DNA of 64,000 nucleotides, from contig JALCBY010000011.1 in NCBI GenBank assembly GCA_028066055.1, positions 54,642-118,641 of the forward strand, given 5' to 3'. The translations under genes were made by a program, and so were the position numbers. Source of the stretch: Hyphomicrobiaceae bacterium. GTDB taxonomy: Bacteria > Pseudomonadota > Alphaproteobacteria > Rhizobiales > Methyloligellaceae. The notes under the pieces are model-generated. The model did no database searches and had not been told where the DNA came from. It worked only from the letters and a program-made list of their open reading frames with translations. This document shows positions 23,168 through 31,842 of the stretch, in pieces (position 1 is the first letter of the stretch; each line of letters opens with the position of its first letter).

Positions 23168-25240
23168 TTATGCGGCGTGGCTTTGACGGGTCAGAATGAG
23201 GTGTCCGGGCGTGCTCACCAACGCATCGAAACCTGCCGGAACGACCGTCGCCGTCTCTGCCTCGACGATCACGGCTGGTCCGTCCACACGCGATCCGACC
23301 GCCATTTCAGAGCGGTCATAAAGGGAGGCTTCGACCTCTTGGCCATTTCCCGGATCGAAGAGCCGTCGACGGCCTTGCTCTTTTGGCGCAACGCCATTGG
23401 TCGGGCTGGCCACTTCCTCGATTGGAGCTTGCTCGCTGGCAAGGGTCAGGGCCCAGGTGAGTGCTTCCACTTCGAGTCCCGGTACGACACGGCCGAAAAG
23501 GCGGACATATTCCTCCTCGAACCATGTCCGCAGTTCATCGCGGATATCGTCGTCATAGTCCTTTACCGGCAGGCTCACGACGATCTCATGTCCCTGGCCG
23601 CGATACCGCATGAACGCCTCACGCGTTTCGACGAGCCGGGCATCGGGCGCACCGAGACAGACAACCGAATGGGCCTCGGCCCGCATCTCGGCGAACATTT
23701 CCGAGAGAGCGTGGGGGTCGATACCGTCGAGCCGTGTCATTCGGGTTCGGATGACTTCGTAAGAGATCGGTGCACGCAGGAAACCATATGCGGACCCGAC
23801 GCCTGCTCTCTTGGGGACGATAACGCGGTCGATGTCGAGTTTTTCCGCGAGCCGTGCGCAATGCAGGGGCGCGGCGCCGCCCATGGCGATGAGCGTGCGT
23901 TCACCGGTATCCTTGCCTTTTTCAACGGCGTGAATGCGTGCCGCACTGGCCATCGTTTCATCGACGATTTCAGAAATGCCTGCTGCCGCAATGACGGTTT
24001 CCATGTCGAGTTGCGACCCGATGGCCGGCGTAATGGCATTCTCCGCCTGCTTCTGGTCGAGCATGATTTTGCCGCCCGCGAAGTTCGCCGGGTCGATACG
24101 GCCAAGGACAACGTCCGCGTCGGTAACGGTCGGTGCTGTTCCGCCGCGCCCGTAACAGGCTGGTCCCGGCATGGAACCGGCGCTGTCCGGACCGACGGTG
24201 ATCCTTTTCAGTTCATCGACCCGCGCAACGGAGCCTCCGCCGGCGCCGATCTCGACCATATCGATAACCGGAATCCGAATGGGCAGCCCGCTCCCTTTCA
24301 GGAAACGGTATTGGCGCGCAACCTCGAAGCTGCGGTCATACTGAGGCATGAGGTCGTCGATCAGCGTTAGCTTGGCCGTCGTACCGCCCATATCGAACGA
24401 AAGCGCGTGCTTAATGCCGCATTCGGCCGCTATCGCCTGACTGAAGATAACGCCTCCCGCGGGGCCGGATTCGATAAGCCTGATCGGTTGCGCGATTGCC
24501 GTCTCCACCGTCGTGATTCCACCGCTCGACATCATCAAAAGGAAAGGGCAGTCGAGACCGTTGTCGGCCAGGCTGCCTTCCAGTTCGCGCAGATAGCCTG
24601 CCATCAGGGGTTGGACATAGGCATTGGCGCAGGTTGTCGATACGCGCTCATATTCCCTGATCTCCGGGCAGACTTCGCAGGAGAGGGTGAGGGACAGCCC
24701 TGGCAATTCGGATTGGAGAATCTCGCGGACGCGCTTTTCGTGGTCTGGATTGATATAGCTGTGGAGCAGGCAAACGGCTGCCGACTCTATTTCAGCCTCC
24801 TTCAATATCGGCACCAGGGCACGGACCGCGTCCTCATCCAATTCGATCAGTACGCTGCCGTCGGCGGCGACGCGTTCGGGAATCGTCAGGCGCCGGTCCC
24901 GCGGGATCAGCGGGTCGGGTCGCTCCATGTAGAGATCGTACTGTTCGAAACGATGCTCGTAGGCGATCTCCAGCGAATCCCGAAACCCTTCGGTGGTGAT
25001 GAGGGCGGTCCGCGCACCCTTGCGTTCGATCAGTGCATTGGTGGCCAGCGTCGTGCCGTGGATGACCAGTTCCACGTCGGCGGCCTTTGAACCGGTCTGT
25101 TCCAAAAGCTGGAGGATACCATCTATCACACCTCGGGCGGGCGCATCGTGGGTCGTCAGCACCTTGGTGCTGGCATGGCCTGACGGACGTTCAAGAACGA
25201 CATCCGTAAAGGTGCCTCCGATATCAACTGCGAGCTTCAT
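23168..25240 (-). CDS. HyuA-family protein (hydantoinase A/oxoprolinase, module A)
   Basis: The 690-residue ATP-dependent subunit has the N-terminal phosphate-binding motif DIGGTFTDVVLE, a second acetate/sugar-kinase-fold motif SFDMGGTTAKLTLID, and the signature PGPACYGRGGTAPTVTDADVVLGR found in hydantoinase A, oxoprolinase and acetophenone carboxylase subunits. It pairs with the HyuB encoded 11 bases downstream. The start is only three bases after the stop of the TRAP permease, so transport and catabolism are transcriptionally linked. A second, clearly distinct HyuA/HyuB pair occurs at 47543-51447. The reaction could be amide ring opening or ATP-dependent carboxylation; the sequence alone does not separate these. 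Confidence 0.88.
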   Translation of the reverse strand: MKLAVDIGGTFTDVVLERPSGHASTKVLTTHDAPARGVIDGILQLLEQTGSKAADVELVIHGTTLATNALIERKGARTALITTEGFRDSLEIAYEHRFEQYDLYMERPDPLIPRDRRLTIPERVAADGSVLIELDEDAVRALVPILKEAEIESAAVCLLHSYINPDHEKRVREILQSELPGLSLTLSCEVCPEIREYERVSTTCANAYVQPLMAGYLRELEGSLADNGLDCPFLLMMSSGGITTVETAIAQPIRLIESGPAGGVIFSQAIAAECGIKHALSFDMGGTTAKLTLIDDLMPQYDRSFEVARQYRFLKGSGLPIRIPVIDMVEIGAGGGSVARVDELKRITVGPDSAGSMPGPACYGRGGTAPTVTDADVVLGRIDPANFAGGKIMLDQKQAENAITPAIGSQLDMETVIAAAGISEIVDETMASAARIHAVEKGKDTGERTLIAMGGAAPLHCARLAEKLDIDRVIVPKRAGVGSAYGFLRAPISYEVIRTRMTRLDGIDPHALSEMFAEMRAEAHSVVCLGAPDARLVETREAFMRYRGQGHEIVVSLPVKDYDDDIRDELRTWFEEEYVRLFGRVVPGLEVEALTWALTLASEQAPIEEVASPTNGVAPKEQGRRRLFDPGNGQEVEASLYDRSEMAVGSRVDGPAVIVEAETATVVPAGFDALVSTPGHLILTRQSHAA

Positions 25241-25243
25241 CGA

Positions 25244-27166
25244 TCACGCTTCCACTTTTTCTTCTGAAATGTCAGGGGAGGTCTCCCATGTCGTCTTGCC
25301 GTATCCGGTTGTCTGGATTGTTGCGACGAGAGCAGCGAGCGCACCAAGCGCCCAGAACTTGGTTGTAAAATCGACCGCTCCAAGGACAACCACGCCGCCG
25401 ATGACGAGAAGCGGCGCGACCGCCCGTCGGACTGGACCGACGAATGGCAGATATTGGCCGATGCCGAAGGCTGCGATTGCAACACCAGCCATGGCGAAAG
25501 CCGCGTAGGGCAGCATCAGCCAACCGCCGGTCTGGAGAACCAGTGCGGAGTTCAGGACAAAGGCAAAGGGCACCACGTATGAGGCGAAACCGAAAGCAAC
25601 GGCCTTGAAACCGACGCCGAAATAGGAGGTGTCCGCGATCCTGGCAGCCGGAAAACATGCCAGCGCCACCGGAGGCGTGATGTTGGAGATGATGGCCCAA
25701 TACAGAATGAACAGATGAATGGCGATTTCGTTGAACCCTTGCGCGACGAGGCCGGGCGCGAGAATGACGGCAAGAAAGATGTAGCAAGCCGATGCAGTGA
25801 GGCCCATGCCGAGAATGAAACTGGCGATCGCACCCATGAGCAGCAGCAGGTAGGCATTATCGCCTGCAAGCTTGATCATCTCGCCGGAAAGAGCGGCCCC
25901 GACGCCGGTCATCGACAATGCACCGATAATGAAACCGACTGCGCCCAGCGTGACAATCAACTCGCTTACGGGCCCCGATATCCCGGTTGCGATACGCCAC
26001 AAATCCTGAGCGTTGATACGTCGGAGGATGAGCACCGAAACGAGGATGAAAGCCATCGCCCAGAAGGGTGCAAATGCTTCCAGGCGCAGATAGAGGAAGT
26101 ACAACAGGACTGCCATTGCGCCGATGAAGGGCCAACCCTCGCGCAACACGTATGAGGCAGTCGGGATCTGGTCCGCATCGATACTCCTGATATTGTGACG
26201 CACCGCGTAGACATCCAGCAGAATGATCAGTCCGAGATAGTAGAGGACCGACGGCAAAAGCGCGGCGACGACCACATCGAAATACGGGATGTTCAGAAAC
26301 TGCGCCATGAGAAAGGCCACCGCACCCATGACCGGGGGCATCAGCATGCCACCCGTCGAGGCGCAGGCCTCGATGGCACCGGCCACCTGAGGCCGGAACC
26401 CGCTCGCTTTCATGGCAGGGATCGTGACCGAGCCGGTCGTGATGACATTGGAGACGGAGCTTCCGCTTATGGAGCCGAACAGGGCGCTGGAGATGACCGC
26501 GATCTTTCCCGCGCCGCCGCGATAACCACCCATGAGCGCGCTGGCTGCGTCCAGAAAGAACTTTCCGCCGCCGGTACGGTTGAGGATGACGCCAAAGATG
26601 ATGAATCCGATCAGCAGCGTACCCGTCACCCGCATGGGGATGCCCACAAGGCTCTGCGAATCCAGGACATGCATGGTCATGGTTTCCTGGAACGTGAACG
26701 GATTGCCATAGAGAACGTCGGGCATCTTGTCGGCAAAAACCGGAAACACGACGAACAGGGCGCAGAGAATAAAGATCGCCAGCCCGGCGACCCGCCGCAG
26801 CGCTTCAAGAATGATAAAGCCGAGGACGATGCAGACCCAGACCACGCCTTCGTTCGGCGGGCTCAGCATCCACCCTTCCGCCGTGATATCGAGGCCATAC
26901 CAGGCGAAATAGATGCATGAGGCGAAGCCGATCAGACCGAAAATCACATCGAACCAGGCGACCCGATCCAGGAATGCGTTTCCCGGCGCGTAGAGAATGT
27001 AAACCTGCAATGTCGCCAGACCCATAAGCGTATACAGGTAGGAGTTTTCCTGCATGACGCGGCCGGTGATACCTAGATTGAAGATGTAGTTGACCGCAAT
27101 CCCGAGTATCGAGAGTCCGATTAACGTGCTTACGAACTGCCAGAATGGGTCAAGGTCGCGTTTCAT
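25244..27166 (-). CDS. TRAP transporter fused permease (DctQM type, TAXI class, module A)
   Basis: The 640-residue polytopic inner-membrane protein fuses the small (DctQ-like, residues 1-150) and large (DctM-like) TRAP permease subunits, a layout used with TAXI-type binding proteins. Large-subunit signatures are SALFGSISGSSVSNVITTGSVTIPAMK and AGAIEACASTGGMLMPPVMG near the middle and ISNITPPVALACFPAA in the last third. It would import an organic acid with Na+ or H+. It is preceded by its binding-protein gene (156-base gap containing a hairpin) and followed after three bases by hyuA. The C-terminal extension adds several further membrane segments. Confidence 0.9.
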   Translation of the reverse strand: MKRDLDPFWQFVSTLIGLSILGIAVNYIFNLGITGRVMQENSYLYTLMGLATLQVYILYAPGNAFLDRVAWFDVIFGLIGFASCIYFAWYGLDITAEGWMLSPPNEGVVWVCIVLGFIILEALRRVAGLAIFILCALFVVFPVFADKMPDVLYGNPFTFQETMTMHVLDSQSLVGIPMRVTGTLLIGFIIFGVILNRTGGGKFFLDAASALMGGYRGGAGKIAVISSALFGSISGSSVSNVITTGSVTIPAMKASGFRPQVAGAIEACASTGGMLMPPVMGAVAFLMAQFLNIPYFDVVVAALLPSVLYYLGLIILLDVYAVRHNIRSIDADQIPTASYVLREGWPFIGAMAVLLYFLYLRLEAFAPFWAMAFILVSVLILRRINAQDLWRIATGISGPVSELIVTLGAVGFIIGALSMTGVGAALSGEMIKLAGDNAYLLLLMGAIASFILGMGLTASACYIFLAVILAPGLVAQGFNEIAIHLFILYWAIISNITPPVALACFPAARIADTSYFGVGFKAVAFGFASYVVPFAFVLNSALVLQTGGWLMLPYAAFAMAGVAIAAFGIGQYLPFVGPVRRAVAPLLVIGGVVVLGAVDFTTKFWALGALAALVATIQTTGYGKTTWETSPDISEEKVEA

Positions 27167-27247
27167 GGTCGCCTGATCTCCAACACAACAGGACGAAAAA
27201 ATGCGAACTCGGACTGGGATACGCCGTCAGCGCGAGTCTCAGGGAGT

Positions 27248-27308
27248 GGGGCACCGCTCTGCGCCCGGCCATTGTGCACCCGACCGGTTGTCCGGACAGC
27301 GGCACCCC
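27248..27308 (-). other. Imperfect hairpin between TAXI binding protein and permease genes
   Basis: The arms GGGGCACCGCT (27248-27258) and AGCGGCACCCC (27298-27308) pair except for two central positions. No U-tract follows. Such intercistronic hairpins often protect the upstream binding-protein part of the mRNA. Comparable hairpins follow the binding-protein genes at 35908 and 44292. Confidence 0.4.
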
Positions 27309-27322
27309 GCCCATTTGCACTA

Positions 27323-28456
27323 TTAGAAGCCGGCTGCTTTCAAGGCTGCAGCTTTCTCTTTGTTCCAATAGGCGGCAAATTCCTTGGGATCGCCGGAGTA
27401 GCTTGATTTGGCCTTGGCAAAGGCGCTTTGAAGCACCTTGGTTCTTTTCAGCAAGCGCTGTTGCTGTTTCTCCATGTCATCGGTCCACTTGCCGATTTCC
27501 TTGAAGTATTTCACCGCACCATCGTGATAGGGCACGGCAAAGCGCGATTTGAGTGCTTCGTCGACCTGCCAGTAGGGGGCCGTTTTGATGGAGTCCTTGT
27601 AGATGTCCCAGCTCTCTACGATCATTTTGGTCAGCCAGTAGACATCGTTGACGCTGGCGTTGCTATAAGCCACGAATGTCGGGCACGGATAGCTGCCGAC
27701 TTCCGCCTTTTCGCCGTCTTTGAGCCCTGGACCTCCGGTGATGACAAGCGGTGCGACGAACGGCGCGCGCCGTTGAACTTCTTTCCAGCCGTCCTTGTTG
27801 GCGTGATTGATATTGATCCATTTCAGGCCGCCGGGCGAGGCCGCGATTTCGCGTGTTGCCGATGAACTGTTCGCCGCCATGACGGCATCGGTCTGGCCGG
27901 AAATTACACCGCGCAAACTTGCCACATAGCCGGGAAACTTAACGAGTTCGACATCGTCCAGCGTCAACCCGCCGTGCGACAGGTAGGCTTCGGTTTGCAT
28001 GTTGATGCCCGAGTTGCCGACGACCCATGCCATCCGCTTGCCCTTGATGTCGGCAACGGTGTTGATGGGCGATTTCTTGGACGTGGCGAGCGAGAAATTG
28101 TTGCGCCGGTTGGCGAGCATCAGGACACGGATATCCTGCGGTCCCCACTTTTGTGCGGCGAAATCACCGATGCCCTCAAAGGCCGTGTAATAAGCCGAGC
28201 AGCTCATCCAGATCTTGGTCTTTCCGTTTTTCAGTGCGACTGCGCGCCCGACGGCGTTGCCAACTGGAATGGCGCGAATCTTGGTTCCGAACTTCTTGTC
28301 GATGGCGTCTGCGATGCCCGTTATCTCTGCATGCATCGACGATCCGGGCTTGTTGCCGGAAATCGAAATCGAGTCGGGCTTGTCTGCTTTCGCAGGCCCG
28401 GCCGCGATGCCGGCAATGACAGCAGAGTAGATGAGGAGTCGTTTGTTATGCTTCAT
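27323..28456 (-). CDS. TAXI-family TRAP transporter solute-binding protein (module A)
   Basis: The 377-residue periplasmic protein delivers substrate to the fused permease encoded downstream. It has a signal peptide (MKHNKRLLIYSAVIAGIAAGPAKA), then the TAXI pattern ISGNKPGSSMHAEITGIADAI and a two-lobed binding-protein fold (IKGKRMAWVVGNSGINMQTEAYL). I chose ATG 28456 because GGGAGGT lies just upstream on the minus strand; the frame continues upstream without coding character. It is the first gene of module A, with an AT-rich promoter region upstream (28457-28881). Confidence 0.88.
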   Translation of the reverse strand: MKHNKRLLIYSAVIAGIAAGPAKADKPDSISISGNKPGSSMHAEITGIADAIDKKFGTKIRAIPVGNAVGRAVALKNGKTKIWMSCSAYYTAFEGIGDFAAQKWGPQDIRVLMLANRRNNFSLATSKKSPINTVADIKGKRMAWVVGNSGINMQTEAYLSHGGLTLDDVELVKFPGYVASLRGVISGQTDAVMAANSSSATREIAASPGGLKWININHANKDGWKEVQRRAPFVAPLVITGGPGLKDGEKAEVGSYPCPTFVAYSNASVNDVYWLTKMIVESWDIYKDSIKTAPYWQVDEALKSRFAVPYHDGAVKYFKEIGKWTDDMEKQQQRLLKRTKVLQSAFAKAKSSYSGDPKEFAAYWNKEKAAALKAAGF

Positions 28457-28881
28457 GATTACCTCCCTTGGAATCGACTGCGGCGTCGAGACATACGCCT
28501 CTTGCGGGCGTTTGCGTTCCGCACTCATGTGATGTTTTCAAGCCTGAGCAGTTGTTTTGCGCGGTCGAAAAATGTCGACCACACCGGATATCTTAGTCAT
28601 AATATTTTGTTATTGCAAATTATTCTCTATATCAATTAATTATTCCAAATTTCCTGTGATTTCCGGGACTTGCGGCGTTGCCATAGACGGAAAAATCGTT
28701 GGTGGCTGCGGTGTTTCGACCGGGAGCGGATGCCACGCATGTCGCATGGAACGTTTGGGCGCGTGTTCACCCGCGCGCCTGAAATCTCGTGCCATGCAGA
28801 GGTTGTTGGCGATACGGCCATGTCCTATTCGCGCGAGTGCGTCATTGGTCTTTTTCGATGCGTCCAGCGTGCCATCCGAGG
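28457..28881. other. Gap of 425 bases with AT-rich promoter region
   Basis: No gene is visible. Bases 28590-28660 are strongly AT-rich compared with the surroundings. On the minus strand TTGGAA (28643-28648) and AATAAT (28619-28624) are spaced 18 bases, a plausible sigma-70 promoter for module A about 155 bases before the binding-protein start. No terminator with a clear U-tract was seen after the aminotransferase gene. Confidence 0.4.
28619..28648 (-). promoter_or_regulatory. Possible sigma-70 promoter of module A
   Basis: The -35-like TTGGAA and -10-like AATAAT are separated by 18 bases on the minus strand, within the only markedly AT-rich patch of the region. This is pattern matching only. 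Confidence 0.3.
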
Positions 28882-30039
28882 TCAATTCGCAGGCTGAAGA
28901 GCTGCTTCCAGCGCCGCCTGGCCGACACCGCCTTCGACAGACCAGCCAAGTTCCGAAAGCGCGCCTTCCAGTTGCTCAAGATCCAGGCGGATGTCTTCGT
29001 CCGTGATGCAACCCATGGTGCCGATCCGGATGACCTTGCCTCTGAGCTTGGAGCGGGAACCGGCAATGACGGTTCCGTAGGTCTCATAAAAATGGCGGAC
29101 GATGGCTGATCCATCGATCCCGTCGGGCATTTCGAAAACGCAGACGGTGTCCGAAAGCATCGGGGATTTCGTAAAGACGGCCAGACCGAGAGCCTGAACG
29201 CCGGCGCGCAATGCGGACGACAGCCTGCGGTGGCGCGCCAGGGTATTCGGCCAACCTTCCGCATGGATCATACGCAGGGATTCGCGCAGACCGTATATCA
29301 GGGGCATCGGCGAGGTGAAGGCCGTTTGACCTTTGGCAGCCGACTCGCGGGCGCGGCGGAAGTCCCAGTAAAAACGTGCCTGTCCTGCGCCGTTCTCAAT
29401 AACGTTCCAGGCCTTCTCGCTGACGCTGGCCAGCCCCAATCCCGGAGGGCACATCAGCGCTTTCTGCGAGGCGGTAACCAGGACATCAACCCCCCAGTCG
29501 TCCTGCTGCAATTCCAGCCCGCCCGCGCCTGAAACGGAATCGACCACCAACAGCGCGTCGCTGTCACGCACGGCCGAGCCAATGGCCTCAAGGTCCGCAA
29601 CCGCGCCGGTTGAGCTTTCATTGTGTACTGCGACCACGGCCCGGTAATCGCCATCCTGAAGCGCCTTCGCGATCTCATCCACCGCGACGGCCTCGCCCCA
29701 CGGCGCCTCCAAAGTGTCTGCCTGCAGGTTCAATCCCTCGATGATCTGCACAAAGCGGTCGCCGAACTGGCCGTTGACGAGTACGAGCGCCTTGTCTCCA
29801 GGGGCCAAGACGTTGGCAATAGCCGCCTCCATTACGCCCGTGCCGGAGCTGGTAAAGGCCATCACGTCGTTGGCGGTTCCGAGTATGGGTTTAATCAGTT
29901 GTCCTGTTTCAGCCATGACCTCGGCGAATTCGGGACCACGATGGGCGACAACCGGCTCGGCGAGTGCCATTCGGATCTGCTCGGGAACGGCGGTCGGTCC
30001 AGGCAGCCGCAAGCGGTAGGGTTTGTTGTTTTTGGTCAT
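28882..30039 (-). CDS. Class V PLP-dependent aminotransferase (serine/alanine-glyoxylate type)
   Basis: The 385-residue fold-type I aminotransferase has the PLP lysine in TASQKALMCPPGLGL, the cofactor Asp in LLVVDSVSGAGG and N-terminal FTSSGTGVMEAAIAN. It belongs to the family of serine-pyruvate, serine-glyoxylate, alanine-glyoxylate and ureidoglycine-glyoxylate aminotransferases. It is the last gene of module B, 18 bases after the small hydro-lyase subunit. It could transfer the amino group of the imported compound or of an intermediate onto pyruvate or glyoxylate; the direction and substrate are unknown. ATG 30039 is preceded by GGAG. Confidence 0.88.
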   Translation of the reverse strand: MTKNNKPYRLRLPGPTAVPEQIRMALAEPVVAHRGPEFAEVMAETGQLIKPILGTANDVMAFTSSGTGVMEAAIANVLAPGDKALVLVNGQFGDRFVQIIEGLNLQADTLEAPWGEAVAVDEIAKALQDGDYRAVVAVHNESSTGAVADLEAIGSAVRDSDALLVVDSVSGAGGLELQQDDWGVDVLVTASQKALMCPPGLGLASVSEKAWNVIENGAGQARFYWDFRRARESAAKGQTAFTSPMPLIYGLRESLRMIHAEGWPNTLARHRRLSSALRAGVQALGLAVFTKSPMLSDTVCVFEMPDGIDGSAIVRHFYETYGTVIAGSRSKLRGKVIRIGTMGCITDEDIRLDLEQLEGALSELGWSVEGGVGQAALEAALQPAN

Positions 30040-30057
30040 TGACTTGCTCCGTGATTT

Positions 30058-30579
30058 TTAGACTTGCGCGGGATCGGGAAAGCCGCCCAGGCTTTGAAAG
30101 CAGTTTACGAGGCCCCCGGACATGACGATTGCATAGACGACAGGGGAGAGGGGTTCGGCGGTCAAATCGGTCTGGGCCGTTTCGTTGCGGACATGGAAGC
30201 CGTCTCCGAGAGAAATTGAGAGCCGGTCCCCTTCCTTGATGGCGGATGTGTCGCAAATGACGGGCAGAAGGCCGTTGTTGATGGCGTTGCGGTAATAGGT
30301 GCGCGAGAAGCTCTTCGCCAGCACCGCCTTGATGCCGGCGCCGACCACCACCGTCGCTGCCACTTCCATGGCCGATCCGCAGCCGAAATTCTCACCGGCA
30401 ACCAGAACGTCGTCCGGTTCAACCGTTGCTGCGAAATTCGGATCGACGGATTCCAGGAGATATTGGCGCAGGACTTGCGGGTCGAGGCTGTCGCGCTTGC
30501 GGCGCGAGGAGATGATGTAGTCTGTGTTGATGTCATCGCCGAGCACGCGCGCCCGGCCTTTGATTGCCAGCCCAGTCAC
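30058..30579 (-). CDS. LeuD-type hydro-lyase small subunit, divergent active site
   Basis: The 173-residue swivel-domain subunit of an aconitase-superfamily enzyme partners the large subunit encoded just upstream. The fold motif GENFGCGSAMEVAATVV corresponds to the canonical NFGCGSSREHA, but the second Ser and the Arg that contact the substrate carboxylate are Ala and Met. DDINTDYIISSRRK near the N-terminus is the usual substrate-loop region. GTG 30579 overlaps the large-subunit stop (GTGA) and is preferred to an upstream ATG at 30633 that lies inside the large subunit. The motif loss predicts a substrate other than isopropylmalate; the gene lacks the leucine-pathway neighbours. Confidence 0.82.
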   Translation of the reverse strand: MTGLAIKGRARVLGDDINTDYIISSRRKRDSLDPQVLRQYLLESVDPNFAATVEPDDVLVAGENFGCGSAMEVAATVVVGAGIKAVLAKSFSRTYYRNAINNGLLPVICDTSAIKEGDRLSISLGDGFHVRNETAQTDLTAEPLSPVVYAIVMSGGLVNCFQSLGGFPDPAQV

Positions 30580-31838
30580 GACGCAATGTCCTTCGGATTG
30601 GTAATGCGGCCGTTCAGTGCCGCTGCCGCGCATGTGATGGGTGATGCAAGATAAATTGATGCTTCGGGGTTTCCCATCCGCCCCTTGAAATTCCGGTTGG
30701 CGGTCGAAATGACATTGATGCCGTCACCCGGGATCACGCCGCACGTGCCGCAGCATGATCCGCAGCCAGCCGTTTGAATGACGCCTCCCATCTCCACGAA
30801 CTCGGCCAGCGTTCCGTCCTTGCTGACTTGGCTGAGCGTGGTTCGGGAGGCCGGCGTATAAATCATCTGTACGCCCGGTGCGATCCTTTCTCCCTGACGC
30901 AGAATGGCGAGCGCTTCGTGCAAATCGCTTGCCCGTCCGCCGGCGCAGGTGCCGATATAGATCATATGAATGGGCGCTTGAGGTGCATCGCGTACCGGAA
31001 CGACGGTATCGACCTGATGCGGAAGCGCGATCTGAGGTTCAACTCGCGACAGATCAATCTCGACCACTTGGCAATATGTTGCGTCGGGGTCCGGGCTGAC
31101 CGGCGTACCCTGACGGCTTCCGTTCGCGGTGAGGTAGGCTCTCGTCGTCTCATCAACGGCGAACAGCCCGCATTTCGCGCCCATCTCCACCGACATGTTG
31201 GCCAAAAGGGCGCGGGCGTCCATGTCCAGATTCGCAATCCCCGGACCTGCAAATTCCAGCGACTTGTACGCTGCCCCGTCAGCCCCCAGTTCTTTGACAA
31301 GAGAAAGAACGATATCCTTGGCGTGGACCTTGTCGCCCATCGTTCCATCCAGGTTGACCTTGATCGTTTCCGGCACCCGAAGCCAGATCCTGCCGGCAAT
31401 CATTGCCGCCGCCAGGTCGGACGAACCGACACCGGTCGCCAGGGCGTTCAGCGCGCCATACGTCACGGTGTGGCTGTCCGCCCCGATGACGAGATCGCTC
31501 GGCAGGGCCCGGCCGGTTTCCATCATCACCTGATGACCAATCCCGTCGCCGACTTCAAACACGCTCATTCCGTGTTGTTGAGCGAATTTTCGGATCTGGT
31601 TGTGCAGATCGGCCGTGGTGCGGTTGGGCGGGGGAGAGTAGTGGTCCAGCGATACGGACGCGTTTTCCGCATTTGCGATGCTCGTGCCGCCCATACGCTC
31701 GAAATAATCGATGGTCATCGGCATGGACCCATCCGTCGCCACCAGATGGTCTATCCGGCAGATCACGACATCCCCGGCGCGAACATCACTATCCGACTTC
31801 GCGGAGAGAATCTTCTCGGCGATTGTTTTACCGGTCAT
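30576..31838 (-). CDS. LeuC-type hydro-lyase large subunit (aconitase superfamily)
   Basis: The 420-residue subunit carries the [4Fe-4S] cluster. The three expected Cys lie in YIGTCAGGRASD and GCGSCCGTCG. The first motif differs from the canonical GSCTNGR (Ala and Gly replace Thr and Asn), which again points to an unusual substrate or lost function. Other family features are VIGADSHTVTYGALNALATGVGSSD and GDKVHAKDIVLSLVKELG. It is four bases downstream of the GntR regulator gene and overlaps the small subunit. Known relatives outside leucine synthesis include homoaconitase, dimethylmalate dehydratase and maleate hydratase; I cannot choose among them. Confidence 0.85.
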   Translation of the reverse strand: MTGKTIAEKILSAKSDSDVRAGDVVICRIDHLVATDGSMPMTIDYFERMGGTSIANAENASVSLDHYSPPPNRTTADLHNQIRKFAQQHGMSVFEVGDGIGHQVMMETGRALPSDLVIGADSHTVTYGALNALATGVGSSDLAAAMIAGRIWLRVPETIKVNLDGTMGDKVHAKDIVLSLVKELGADGAAYKSLEFAGPGIANLDMDARALLANMSVEMGAKCGLFAVDETTRAYLTANGSRQGTPVSPDPDATYCQVVEIDLSRVEPQIALPHQVDTVVPVRDAPQAPIHMIYIGTCAGGRASDLHEALAILRQGERIAPGVQMIYTPASRTTLSQVSKDGTLAEFVEMGGVIQTAGCGSCCGTCGVIPGDGINVISTANRNFKGRMGNPEASIYLASPITCAAAALNGRITNPKDIAS

Positions 31839-31842
31839 GAGC

